A DNA stretch of 64,000 nt from Argentina anserina (lineage: Eukaryota > Streptophyta > Magnoliopsida > Rosales > Rosaceae): assembly GCF_933775445.1 (NCBI RefSeq), contig NC_065874.1, positions 312,501 to 376,500 of the forward strand, written 5' to 3'. The notes under the pieces were generated by a model. The model did no database searches and was not told where the DNA came from. It was given only the letters and a program-made list of their open reading frames with translations. A program made the translations under genes and the position numbers. Shown here piece after piece: positions 52,522 to 63,789 of the stretch (the first letter of the stretch is position 1; each line of letters opens with the position of its first letter).

Positions 52522-52930
52522 ACTTCGACCTCTTTCTTCTTCTTGGATGAATTGCTTTTCACTCTTACCTTCAACCCTTCTACCTATTCTTTTCTTTATC
52601 TTCTGGGATTTGCAATTCGTGTCTATGAGTTGCAGCTATTTGAAGGATTTGGTAACAATTTGACCATTTTGGTTTTCTGGGTGGCTTAAAACTGGTAAGA
52701 ATCGATCAATTTCGTGTTTGTGGCTCTTTTTTCTTTTTTCTTTTTTGGGGTGGGATTGGAATTGTTATGATTCTTCTGATATGGAGTCATAGAAAGGTTT
52801 GATTAGTATAAATTCCAGATTCGCATTCGTTCTCATGTATGAGTGTTTTGATTTTGATTTTTTTAATTACAAATTGGGTGAATTTCATTATGATTCATCT
52901 CTAATTCTTGCTTGATATGGAAGACATCGC

Positions 52931-53022
52931 AGGTATGTAATTGATGCTGCTGACAGAGACATCGTTCCAATATCCCAAAGTGATCTACATGACCTTTTGA
53001 TGAAACCTTCTAACATCTGCAG
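52931..53022 (+). pseudogene. Captured ARL8-type GTPase exon
   Basis: The segment lies between an AG acceptor and a GT donor. With the AG it reads RYVIDAADRDIVPISQSDLH and then DLLMKPSNICR. Plant ARL8/ARLA proteins have [28 protein letters not shown] at this point, after the switch II region. Neither the preceding GTPase exons nor the following NKxD exon is present. It is a fragment inside a TIR element and not a working gene. Confidence 0.75.
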
Positions 53023-53205
53023 GTGTGCGTTCTTTGCCTGTTCTTGTTGTTTTTTCTGTTGTTAATCCTTGGTCTTTTGTCACCAAACATGGGTCATGTC
53101 TTAGTTAGCATAAGCCTAGCTAGGAGAGTCCAGGACTGTCATAGAAAATAAGGTGAGCATAGACAGTCCTGTGTAACAAACATACCCTAAAAGAACTAGA
53201 GAAGC

Positions 53206-53945
53206 TAAGCTTTGATTTGTCCCACTTATTCTTAGAGACCAAATCTTAAATAGAAGCATCCCAAGTAAGGGAGTTCTTACAGTACAGTACGTGCAAGGTT
53301 TGTATCTGCTCCTTGATTGATGTTCTTGTAGACAGGAAGTTATTAATTTATAAATCTGTACATGTCCAACAGTGCTATGATACAAATGAAACTGGATTTA
53401 TATAGAAGTAGAGTCTAATTATCAATTAAGTATGTTATGAGAACATAATATATATATACAGAACAACAGTAAGAACAAGCTTGTGGTTTAGTAAGAATCA
53501 AGCATGCTGAAACAATCTATAAAGATAGAAAGCGAAACTTGTACTGTATATGACTGATGACTCAGTGAGGTGCTTATGGGCTCAAGGAAAAGCTCTCATG
53601 TGGTGCATTCGCTGAAGACAACAAGAATTAAACTTTCGGAATTGGCATTTCATATCGATCTATCAGACATCCATACTTACCATCGTGCTAAGCGGTAACA
53701 AAATGTACGCGCTACAAACAAATTGTTATAATTCTGTCAGATGACATTTTTTTTAACTACAAAGTTTGTTCGTTAAAAGTTGAAACTAGGTAGCTCAAGT
53801 ATATGGCACAGTGAACATCAACTTGAGCAAAATCCCGAGCAATTAGATCTAATCCCATTAAACAATATACAGATCAACCTTCAAGCACAAATTCATCAGG
53901 GCAGAAGGAAAAAAAGAATAGAAAAAAAAATCATTTAAAATAAAT
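53206..53945. repeat. Spacer unit of the tandem array, left copy
   Basis: It matches 62978-63945 nearly throughout, except for a MITE insertion in the right copy. It starts AACTAGAGAAGC..TTTGATTTGTCC and ends with the 3' flank of a 296-residue gene (GTATATGGCACAGTGAACAT..., then TCATTTAAAATAAATCCAAT). Here that flank joins directly to a DUF2921 fragment, so a 296-residue gene has been lost at this place. Confidence 0.8.
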
Positions 53946-53959
53946 CCAATTAAAAGAAA

Positions 53960-54316
53960 GTTAATGAGGAAACAGTCCTGTTGTCCCCGGAGCGGATTTG
54001 TTTGCGACATTAAGTAGCCTCTGAGGATTGGGCCGTCGTATTTGGCTTGGAAGTAGGCTTTTCTCTGGAAATTCAAGGCGGGTGTATTTGGGGTTTGGCC
54101 AAATAGACTGTCGCCGCCGGTGAAGTAGCCATTGTCGATGCCAAGTTCCGAGTTGGGAGCGTGGGAGTTGGGAACGACGTCGTTGCAGTGATGGGTGTAC
54201 ATGGAGTGAAAATTGGAGGGGAAGGTTGATTCGGGCCAAAAGGCTGAGGCTGCGGTGATGATGAAGAAGATGAGGAATAGAGTGAAGAGGAAATTAGGAG
54301 TCGTTGAAGGAGACAT
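53960..54316 (-). pseudogene. DUF2921 gene fragment A (N-terminal part only)
   Basis: The ATG at 54316 gives a signal peptide (MSPSTTPNFLFTLFLIFFII) and the lumenal start HHCNDVVPNSHAPNSELGID, GYFTGGDSLFGQ and QAKYDGPILRGYL. After about 105 residues the frame is lost relative to copy B (a small deletion near 54010), and the homology stops at about 53960, abutting the 3' flank of another array gene. Copy B shows that some 500 or more residues are missing. This is a truncated, non-functional duplicate. Confidence 0.85.
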
Positions 54317-54851
54317 TGTGGGAGCCCTTCAACTGGGTTCCATTGGTGTGGACTGACTGGAGGGAGACCAGAGCTGATAGAAGAAGACAGTGGTTTGGTA
54401 ATTGGTACCCCACCTTTTTTTTTCCTTCTATTTTTATTTTTTGTATTTTCAAGGAAATGAAATCTATATATATATATATATAAATATATATGCAGATGTC
54501 TTTGGGAATAAATACCCAAAGGAAATTGGTTTTTTACTTGTGCGATTAATCGCAAATTGGTAAAAGGAATTAATAGTTTTGACCACTACAAGTCTACAAA
54601 GGTGTTCGTTGATTGCTCCACAAAAAGAAATTGTGGTGTTCGTCGAAACTAGCTGGAGTATATGGCACAGTGAATATGAACTTGAGCAAAATCCCAAGCA
54701 ATTAGATTTAGATCTAAGAATCCAATCAAGCTATATAGATGTTTAATAGAGAAAATTTCATCTAAATAAAAAAAATAATTAAAAACATCATTGAAAGCTA
54801 CAAAAAATATTTATAAAATGAACTAGTAAGTATCCAGTTACTTAAACAAGC

Positions 54852-55742
54852 TTAGACGGTTTTGTCTTTTATGTAACTCCGACGACTATCAAGAAGCTTA
54901 ATATACCCCTCTAATCCTTCCCCTCTCGCACATAATATCATTGGTTTCATGACAGCAGACAAACAAATTCTCTTCCACGAATTAGGTAACCATGAAAGCG
55001 TCTTATCTAGAGTTTGCACCGTGATTATTTCATACACTTTGGACCTAGTGGTCTCTAGTTCCTCCTTATATTGCCGGAGTTCAACTCTGAGTGCTGCCGA
55101 AAATTTGTCTACTAAATTCTTGAGTTCACATTGTGAGTGTGTCAAGTGAAATTTCAAAATTTCTATTTTCAAGTTTAAACTCCTTATTCCCTTGTAGAAT
55201 CTTAAGTAATGATGGCTCATCTCCTTCAACCTCTCCTCGTTTAAGTTCTCAGCTTTCAGTAAAGCCAATCTTTCTGAATTGTAGGCTTTGATTTTCTCCA
55301 GTTGTATCCCTGCCAAATTGGCCAGCCTAGAAATATCAACATTCTCATCATCAAATAATTTTGTTGTTGATTGCAGTGTTGGTCGTAAGTAGTCTCGATG
55401 ACACTTTTCGTATGCCTCCTCCTCTTCATGCAACGTTGTCATCCACAACATAGAACAGATCAAAACGCCTTCAGGGTTGAATGAATCAATTAGATTCACA
55501 ACTTGAGCCTTTAGAGTCTCCACAACCTTTTGTTCACGAACAGGAGGCCTATTCATCCCTTTCAAAAATTTGATTTCTTCTGGATCTAATTCCGCGACAG
55601 CGACGAGTTTCCATTCAACTTCTCTCACATACATAGGCACTCCTTCCCAAAGCTCGGAGTATTGGTCATGATAGCTCTGATGATTTTCATGATGGTTAAC
55701 ATCAGCAGAACGAGTCTTGTTCTTGTAGGAGAAACAATTCAT
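54852..55742 (-). CDS. 296-residue protein of unknown family, copy A
   Basis: Intact single-exon frame from ATG at 55742 to TAA at 54854-54852. I do not recognise the family. The first 30 residues are polar and His/Asn-rich (NHHENHQSYHDQYSELWEGV). Residues from about 60 on are strongly helical with charged heptad-like stretches (EEIKFLKGMNRPPVREQKVV; ERLALLKAENLNEERLKEMS; LRQYKEELETTRSKVYEI), suggesting coiled coils. No signal peptide or clear membrane helix is seen. Copy B at 61580-62470 is almost identical, with about 20 scattered substitutions and no indels, so the frame seems to have been kept. A third copy (58543-59000) is decayed. Function unknown. Confidence 0.7.
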   Translation of the reverse strand: MNCFSYKNKTRSADVNHHENHQSYHDQYSELWEGVPMYVREVEWKLVAVAELDPEEIKFLKGMNRPPVREQKVVETLKAQVVNLIDSFNPEGVLICSMLWMTTLHEEEEAYEKCHRDYLRPTLQSTTKLFDDENVDISRLANLAGIQLEKIKAYNSERLALLKAENLNEERLKEMSHHYLRFYKGIRSLNLKIEILKFHLTHSQCELKNLVDKFSAALRVELRQYKEELETTRSKVYEIITVQTLDKTLSWLPNSWKRICLSAVMKPMILCARGEGLEGYIKLLDSRRSYIKDKTV

Positions 55743-56059
55743 TGTTTGATCACCGATATTGCTTGAATACAATCAACTCTTACAAGCAATACTCAAAGAT
55801 ACACATCATTCATCGATAGGAGCCTCTTTATATATATAGAGAGTTGCATACTATGGTTATGGTAGGTACTGAGAATCATATCTTTAGATAATATAGTAAA
55901 CTTATAACTTCCCTAAACCTACTTTTGCTATTCCTATTCCTATTTGTTACAGGCCCAAACGCACACAAAGTCATAAAAGTGTACTAACCTATTTAGGAAT
56001 AGCCTATTACTAATTTAATTAGTTGATCAACTTGATCTGTACTCGTTTTTACTTTGTTT

Positions 56060-56581
56060 TATGGGTGGGCATAAAAAACAGAAATTCAAATCCCGCCCGA
56101 TCCCATCCCAAAATTCATGTGGACGAGACGAGACGAAGGTCTAAAAACTTTCGTCCCGTCCTGATCCTGTCCCGTTTCATAATAGTGGGATGGGACGTGG
56201 GACGAATAATTTTTATCCCGCTTCGTCCCGTTTCGTCCCACCTTTAATGAAAACTTAAAAATTCTTATATATTTGTATCAAAATGAAACTAATTTATGTT
56301 CTTAATAACTCTAAAATTATATCAACTCAAATAATAATGGTAAATTATAATATTTTGAACATAATATGCATATTTTTTGTTAAAATTTCATTATTGAATG
56401 TTACTTTGTTATGAAAAAGTAAAAATATAGGTTTTTATTTAACTTCATAGGAATGTGTGATTTGTCCCGTCCCAACCGGGATTAATCCCGAGTGAGATGC
56501 ATTCTTAAAAACCCTCGTCTCGTCCCGATTCAAAATAGTGAGACGGAACGTGGAATGAGCCCCGTCCCGTGCTCACCCCTA
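56060..56581. mobile_element. Non-autonomous hAT-like element with TAGGGGTGAGCA-type ends
   Basis: The 522-bp element is flanked by the 8-bp repeat CTTTGTTT (56052-56059, 56582-56589). The left end is TATGGGTGGGCATAAA; the right end reverse complemented is TAGGGGTGAGCACGGG. It is rich in TCCCGTCCC/GGGACG motifs. The paralogous site at 62777-62784 in the tandem copy has a single CTTTGTTT and no element, which fixes the boundaries. Confidence 0.9.
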
Positions 56582-56717
56582 CTTTGTTTGTTGAGATTTG
56601 GCTCCTGCTTATTGGGTTTCTGGGCTTGTCCCTTATTCATTATTGTATATAGCATGTACTCCATGTAGCCCCTGTTTTTTTTTATTATTATTTTTTATGA
56701 ACGAGGGAATCTCCCCT

Positions 56718-57726
56718 GTTTAAAATCTTGTTTTCATTATTTCCAAACTCCATAAATTATTGAGTTAATTTCATGCGCGTCCACACTTTCATGAGAACCT
56801 GTATCAACTGATGTTGTCGAATCCTGTCGAAAAAAAAAACGACGTAGAATCACGTACAAGGTTGATCGCTCGATTGATGTTGATTTTTTCTCAGGTTTTG
56901 TTATCATTAGATTAAGTATGATATCGATTTGAACTTCTGCCTACATTTTTTTTCTTAAGAAACTGAATTTCTGACTGGGAGGATGTTTATTTTCAACCAT
57001 CCTACCAGAACTTCATTTGAGGGTCTAGATAATATTTTGTTTTGCATACAGTTAAATTCAAATATCCGAGTACAATTGGAGTGTACTGTGATTTTTCCGA
57101 AAGAATCTTTTATACATTAGATAAAAAACCATCGGAGCGTACAGTAATGGTTAATCACTTCGCATATAATAAGATAGAAGTTTTCTCCGAGCATTGCACA
57201 CTTTCTTAAAGGTAAGATGTCAAGCTCCTTAAGGACTGATTGAATCATTTTTCCCCAATAAGAAACTTTGACCTCTAAGATCCAATAATGTAAATGAACA
57301 ATGAACTTAATAAACAACTGTAGATAATTTCTGATGTTTGCTTAAGTTTGATCATCTTAGTTATTATATAACTGTGGTTAATTTGTGCTAGTTTTGTCCG
57401 CCATTCACTTCTTCTTGCTAGTTTTGCAACCATGTACAGTTTCTGAAAGTTTACTTTCTCACCCTTATTCCATTTTTATCTATTGCTTTTTTTTAGCAGA
57501 TTTTTATCTATTGCTTTTCATCAGTGCATTTGCTTGTGCCGTAGTTTATGCAAGAGTAGTGGACGTTATAACATTCATTTTCAAGTCATGCACTCATGCA
57601 ACTCTTGCATTTGTCCCGAAAAGAACGGCTCCTGCAGTAGCCAAAAGTCCAAAACTAATCAAGGACATAAATACAAAAAAAGTGCATGCTGAAATCCAAA
57701 CGATGTGGATCAATTTATCAAAATAG
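56718..57726. other. 1-kb segment present only in array copy A
   Basis: Copy B runs directly from GAACGAGGGAATCTC to GAAGGCGATTCAGTGAATTT (62884-62922). In copy A these sequences are separated by about 1 kb of AT-rich DNA without recognised coding content. The origin is unclear; no terminal repeats were found. Confidence 0.55.
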
Positions 57727-57799
57727 AAGGCGATTTAGTGAATTTATCAAAATCCCGAGCAATTAGATATGAGAATGGTTAAACAGTAACAAGCTTGAT

Positions 57800-58345
57800 C
57801 TGTGGACTAACTGTATCGATATTATCTAAATTTAGTCACTTCATAGGTATTTGTTTTTAATCGCAAAAGGTCTCGGTATAATTGGGTATTATCCACACAC
57901 TTATTTTATTTGTCACTTATTTGATGTGTTACCTATCCTCTCCAACACGCTTTATCACATGCAACCTAATTTTTAAGTATGCACGTGACATATTAATATC
58001 CCACAACTAGGACGAAATAAACCAAGGTTAAGTAACCAACGATACTTGGTGACTATCCAATCGGAACCCTCCAATGACATGATAATAACACCCATCTTGG
58101 GCTCATGACAAAGTGACACCAAACTCGGACCCACAACAGATTGAAAGTGCGACTAGAAAATGACCCGCTCTGATACCATGTTAAACAACGACAAACGTGG
58201 CCCGTAGACCAATTGTACCTATATTGTTCTAATTTAGCCATCTCACAAGTGTTGGGTTTTAATCACAAAATGCCTCGGTACAATTAGGTATTATCCACTC
58301 ACTTATAAACTTTATTTTATTTGTCAATTCTTAGATGTGTGTCTC
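57800..58345. repeat. Two further copies of the dispersed repeat
   Basis: Both contain TAATCRCAAAAKGYCTCGGTA, TTGGGTATTATCCAC and TTTATTTTATTTGTCA in the same order as at 34280-34905. The second copy is preceded by GCTCTGATACCATGTTAAAC, so it is the better-preserved 5' end of the family. Confidence 0.65.
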
Positions 58346-58542
58346 TCCAATCCCATCAAACAATACAGATCAACCTTTAAGCACAAATTTATCAAAGCAT
58401 AAGAGAATAGAGAAAAAATCATTTAAAATAAATCCAATAAAAAGAAAGTTAATAAAACATCATACAGGAAAACCTATCTATGCATGGCAAATACTAATAA
58501 AATGAACTAGTAAGTATCAAAGGTCCAGCTAATTAAACAAGC

Positions 58543-59000
58543 TCAGACGGTTGTCTTTCACATAGCTCCGTCGACTATTCTTGAGCTTCATATACCCTTC
58601 TAATTCTTTTAGCCTCTCACACATGATAAATGGCTTGATGCCAGCCAGTAGACAAACAAGTTGCATGTCTTCCACGAATCAGGTAACCATGAAAGGTCAG
58701 ACAAGGTGGATTGCATCCTAATTATCCGATACACTTTGGAACTGGTGGTCTCTAGCTCCTTCTCATATTGCCGAAGCTCACTTTCAAGTGCTATCGAAAA
58801 TTTATCCACCAAAGTTTTGAGATCAGTGTGTCAGAGAAATTTCAAAATTTTGATTTTCAAGTTCAAACTCCTGATTCCTCTGTATAATCTTTAGTGATGG
58901 CTCATGTCTTACAATCTCGCCTCGTTTAACTTCTTCTCAGCTTCCAATAAAGCCAATTCTTCTTAATTGTAGGCGTTGATAATCTCGCGGCCAACATCTC
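58543..59000 (-). pseudogene. Decayed copy of the 296-residue gene
   Basis: Covers roughly the C-terminal half. Recognisable pieces are VDKFSIALESELRQYEKELE, TTSSKVYRII and LSWLPDSWKT. The normal stop codon is changed, frames shift near 58850 and 58950, and the N-terminal half is absent. It abuts the truncated 3' end of the DUF2921 copy B gene. Confidence 0.85.
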
Positions 59001-59032
59001 ATACACACTGGTCAAATAATGCCGATACTCTT

Positions 59033-61025
59033 TTATTTTAGCCACCGGTGGAGTTCAGGTATGAGGTTTTCAAAAAAAGGATTGACATTAATGTGTCTGG
59101 TATCGGTGACAAGAAACTTATTCTGCCAGCTACTGTGGTGTGGCACAAACATTGCCTGAATGTTGGACAGAAGAGTAATCATGTGTCCCTGCATGAGAAC
59201 AACAACCATCACAATAGAGATGAATTGGAGCACATCAGGGTGCTTCTTCACATAATAGAGCTGCCAGCCCACAAAGACACATGCAAGGGTGTTGGAAATG
59301 AGAACCATAAGATTCTCCAAGTCCATTCTTGACATGGACTTTGCAGCGTGTCTTTCAGACCAGTACTGTAACCCCATCGGTTCAAAATAAAGAGGGTCTG
59401 ACTGTCTCGTTGTGCTTGCAATAGTTCCGTTGACAAATCTTTGTTTCCTGGAATCCAATGGACAAAACTGGAGACTAATATTGATAGCACAGTCTAGCTA
59501 GTATATCGTTTTCCATCAGTTCTTGATCTTTTGAAAATGCATGCCTACATGCTATCATGCAAAGATAACCGTTATCTCTATTGTATATTCCTTCAGCTGA
59601 TACTCTTGTAGAACCTTCAGCTGATACTCTTGTAGAATCCGAGGAACCCTTGTCAAAGAAATTGAATCCATCAGTGAATCTGAAGATTAACTCATAGCTC
59701 ATATTCACCACACTACTTTGGTCACCATCCACAAACAATGGGAATAAATGAGCGCCTCCAGTCTGCCCCGTACCATTTCTCACTACCATATGAAGGTTCA
59801 TTTCTGCTGAATGCTCATCAGGGTATTTCTTTCCCTTTCCTCCCCTAGTTTTCACATCACACAATTTCTTCACTGTGTCATACTCAGTGAATTCATACAT
59901 GAAAACTACCACGCCCGTTGACTGTTCGGATAGTGTGTGAAATCCAATATCACCCACCGTTCTATTGCTCCAGATATGCCCAACAATTCTAGCCCTATTC
60001 CTTAGAGACAACCTTGCAGGAAAAGTAAAGTCGAGTCTAGTCGAACAATCTCCCACAACAGCATTAGTTAATGACTCTGTAAAGTTCAAAATCCGGCACG
60101 CAACAACTAACATACGATTCTCCTTGTCAACCCATTCCCCTTCAGCGATCAAAGTTGTTCTAGGTTCCAAGGGGAAGCTATACCCTTCACTAACGCTCGA
60201 GTTGAGGAACCTCAGCAACATCTGCATCTTCCCATCTTCACACCAAGTCTCAGAAACCAACATTGTTGATACATATCCAACATCTCCCCCAACAAGATTT
60301 CCGTAACCACTCTCATACTCCAATTCATAATTTTCAACTCTAAAACCACCAATAAGTTTGCATACACTCTGTATCGAACCACCCAGTTGTTCCAGAGATA
60401 AGCTATCCATACCCAAACTCTCCCCTCTATCAGAACCCACCAAGGAGTCGATGAATGTGGGCTGATAACCAGACTTCTGAGATAACCCCAATATTGAGAT
60501 AAGTCCCAAAGAGCTCACATCAGTATCATTCTCACCAGACACGAACTCTAGAGTCCCCGTCACTAAACTATCGAATATGCTCGAGTTTTTGGGATATTTA
60601 AGCTTCAGAACAACACCTACAGACCCGCCTCCAACCATACAAAGCTTGCTAACGGAATCTGAATAGTGCCCGTTGAGAGAAAACAGTCCTGTTGTCCCCG
60701 GAGCGGATTCGTTTGCGAGAATTAAGTAGCCTCTGAGGATTGGGCCGTCGTATTTGGCTTGGAAGTAGACTTTTCTCTGGAAATTCAAGGCGGTTGTGTT
60801 TGGGGTTTGGCCGAATAGACTGTCGCCGCCGGTGAAGTATCCATTGTCGATGGCAAGTTCCGAGTTGGGAGCGTGGGAGTTGGGAACGACGTCGTTGCAG
60901 TGGTGGGTGTACAAGGAGTGAAAATTGGGGGGGAAATTTGATTCGGGCCAAAAGGCTGAGGCCGCAGTGATGAAGAAGATGAGGAATAGAGTGAAGAGGA
61001 AATTATGAGTCGTTGAAGGAGACAT
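59033..61025 (-). pseudogene. DUF2921 gene copy B, frameshifted and C-terminally truncated
   Basis: Full-length plant DUF2921 proteins (the FLYING SAUCER-like membrane RING E3 family and At1g52780-type relatives) have a lumenal domain, several membrane helices and sometimes a C-terminal RING. Here the ATG at 61025 gives a signal peptide and about 510 residues of lumenal domain (HHCNDVVPNSHAPNSELAID; GYFTGGDSLFG; MEND before the break). The frame then stops at 59475. It resumes one frame over with LDCAINISLQFCPLDSRKQR, then SDPLYFEP and the membrane part ENLMVLISNTLACVFVGWQL, VLQFISIVMVVVLMQGHMI, ending near 59033. The cause of the break is a duplicated CTAG at 59494-59501. The later helices are replaced by the 296-residue pseudogene. 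A 24-bp in-frame duplication lies at about 59592-59640. Confidence 0.85.
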
Positions 61026-61180
61026 TGCGGGAACCCTAACCCTAGAGGATGATGATGAAGAAGAACTGAGAACTGGGTTCCATTGGTGTGGACTGGAGGG
61101 AGACCAGAGCTGATAGAAGAAGACAGTGGTTTGGTAATTGGTGGTACCTACTTTTTTTTTTTTTTCAAGGAAATGAAATC

Positions 61181-61220
<40 letters not shown>

Positions 61221-61579
61221 CTTTGGGAACAAGTTTTGTAAATACCCAAAGGAAATTGGTTTTTTACTCGTGCGATTAATCGCAAATCGGTAAAAGGAAT
61301 GCAAATAGTTTTGACCACTACAAAGGCGTTCGTTGATTGCTCCAAAAAAAAGAAATTGTGGTGTTCATTGAAACTAGCTCGAGTATATGGCACAGTGAAC
61401 ATGAACTCAAGCAATTAGATTTAGATCTGAGAATCCAAACAAACAATATAGATGGTTAATAGAGAAAATTTCATCTAAATAAAAAATCCAATTGAAAGAA
61501 GTTATTAAAATATCATAGATGGAAACTACAGAAAATATTAATGAAATGAACTAGTAAGCATCCAACTATTTAAACAAGT

Positions 61580-62470
61580 TTAGACGGTTTTGTCTTTCAC
61601 GTAGGTCCGACGACTATCAAGAAGCTCAATATACCTCTTTAATCCTCCTACTCTCGCATCTAATATTATTGGTTTCACGATAGCAGACAAACAAATTGTC
61701 TTCCACGAATTAGGTAACCATGAGAGCGACTTATCTAGAGTTTGCATTGTAATTATTTCATATACTTTGGACCTAGTGGTCTCTAGTTCCTCCTTATATT
61801 GTCGGAGTTCACCTCTGAGTGTTGCCGAAAATTTGTCTACTAAATTCTTGAGTTCACACCGCGAGTGTGTCAAGTGAAATTTCAAAATTTCTATTTTCAA
61901 GTTTAAACTCCTTATTCCCTTGTAGAATCTTAAGTAATGATGGCTCATCTCCTTCAACCTCTCCTCGTTTAAGTTCTCAGCTCTCAGTAAAGCCAATCTT
62001 TCTGAATTGTAGGCTTTGATTTTCTCGAGTTGTATCCCTGCCAAATTGGCCAGCCTAGAAATATCAACATTCTCATCATCAAATAATTTTGTTGTGGACT
62101 GCAGTGACGGTTGTAAGTAGTCTCGATGACACTTTTCGTATGCCTCCTCCTCTTCATGCAACGTTGTCATCCACAACATAGAACATATCAAAACGCCTTC
62201 AGGGTTGAAGGAATCAATTAGATTCATAACTTGAGCCTTTAGAGTCTCCACAACCTTTTGTTCACGAACAGGAGGCCTATTCATCCCCTTCATAAATTTG
62301 ATTTCTTCTGGATCTAATTCCGCGACAGCGACAAGCTTCCATTCAACTTCTCTCACATGCATAGGCACTCCTTCCCAAAGCTCGGAGTACTGGTCATGAT
62401 AGCTCTGATGATTTTCATGATGGTTAACATCAGCAGAACGAGTCTTGTTCTTGTAGGAGAAACAATTCAT
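61580..62470 (-). CDS. 296-residue protein of unknown family, copy B
   Basis: Near-identical duplicate of the gene at 54852-55742: same length, start ATG at 62470, and same stop context. Differences are single substitutions, for example MHVREVEW against MYVREVEW, DYLQPSLQ against DYLRPTLQ and ATLRGELR against AALRVELR near the end. The predicted coiled-coil stretches are conserved. The upstream 500 bp and the downstream flank are also duplicated, so each gene probably keeps its own promoter. The family is unknown to me; it may be restricted to this plant lineage. Confidence 0.7.
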   Translation of the reverse strand: MNCFSYKNKTRSADVNHHENHQSYHDQYSELWEGVPMHVREVEWKLVAVAELDPEEIKFMKGMNRPPVREQKVVETLKAQVMNLIDSFNPEGVLICSMLWMTTLHEEEEAYEKCHRDYLQPSLQSTTKLFDDENVDISRLANLAGIQLEKIKAYNSERLALLRAENLNEERLKEMSHHYLRFYKGIRSLNLKIEILKFHLTHSRCELKNLVDKFSATLRGELRQYKEELETTRSKVYEIITMQTLDKSLSWLPNSWKTICLSAIVKPIILDARVGGLKRYIELLDSRRTYVKDKTV

Positions 62471-63072
62471 TGTTCGATCACCGATATTGCTTGAATACAA
62501 TCAACTCTTACAAGCAATACTCAAAGATACACACCATTCATTGATAGGAGCCTCTTTATATAGAGAGTTACATACTATGGTTATGGTAGGTACTGAAAAT
62601 CATATCTTTAGATAATATAGTAAACTTATAACTTCCCTAAACCTACTTTTGCTATTCCTATTCCTATTTGTTATAGAACCCAAAGGCACACAAAGTCATA
62701 AAAGTGTACTAACCTATTTAGGAATAGCCTATGACTAATTTAATTAGTTGATCAACTTGATCTGTACTCGTCTTTACTTTGTTTGTTGGGATTGGGTTCC
62801 TTCTTATTGGGTTTCTGGGCTTGTCCCTTATTCATTATTGAAGTATATAGCATGCAGCGAGCAGCCCCTACTCTCTCTTTTTTGAACGAGGGAATCTCTT
62901 TATTGAAGGCGATTCAGTGAATTTATCAAAATCTCGAGCGATTCCCGTGATCTGTTTCGCTGCTGATCCATAAAAGAACTAGAGAAGCTTTGATTTGTCC
63001 CACTTATTCTTAGAGACGAAATCTTAAATAGAAGCATCCCAAGTCAGGGAGTTTTTGTACCGGCATACAGTG

Positions 63073-63298
63073 GTTAAAAATCTCGTTCACACGGTTAGTA
63101 GCTGATTATGAAATTCATGATTAACTATTTTTGGATGTAAATCCAAAAGTAAGAAGAATCTTTTTAAAATTAAGTTATTTTATTTTCAACCATTAAATTT
63201 ACATCTAATAGTAGTTGATCATGAATTTCATGATCAACTACTGACCGTGTGAACGTGACTGAGTAGTTACAATCTCGTTCATACGATCAGTAGCTACA
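63073..63298. mobile_element. Foldback MITE with 8-bp duplication
   Basis: Flanked by ATACAGTG at 63065-63072 and 63299-63306. Inverted arms at about 63084-63140 and 63200-63257 share CGTTCACACGGT, AGTAGYTGATYATGAAATTC and GGATGTAAAT/ATTTACATCTAA. The paralogous left copy at about 53280-53300 lacks it, so it inserted after the duplication or was lost there. Confidence 0.75.
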
Positions 63299-63789
63299 AT
63301 ACAGTGCAAGGTCTAAGTTTGCTCCTTGATTGATGCTCGTGTAGGCAGGAAGGTATTAATTAAGTTATAAATCTGTACATGTTTAACAGTGCTTCATTTG
63401 AATCATAACTGGATTTCCATAAAAGTAGAGTTTAGTTATCAATTGAGTACGTTGAGAGAACATCATAAATAATAATTGTAAGGAAAAGCTCGTGGTTTCA
63501 GTTTGTTTTGATACAATGTGCATGCTGAAATCCAAACAATGTTGAACAATTTATCAAAATAGAAGGCGAAAGTTGTACTGTATATGATTGATCACTCAGT
63601 GAATTGCTTATGGTGCATTCGCTGAAGACAACAAGTATAAAACTTTTGGCAATTCATATCGATCTATCATACATCTATACTTACCATCGTGCTAAGCGGT
63701 AACAAAATGTACGTACTACAAACAAATTGTTATTATTCTGTCAGATAACATTTTTCAATTACCAAGTTTGTTCGTTAAAAGTTTAAACT

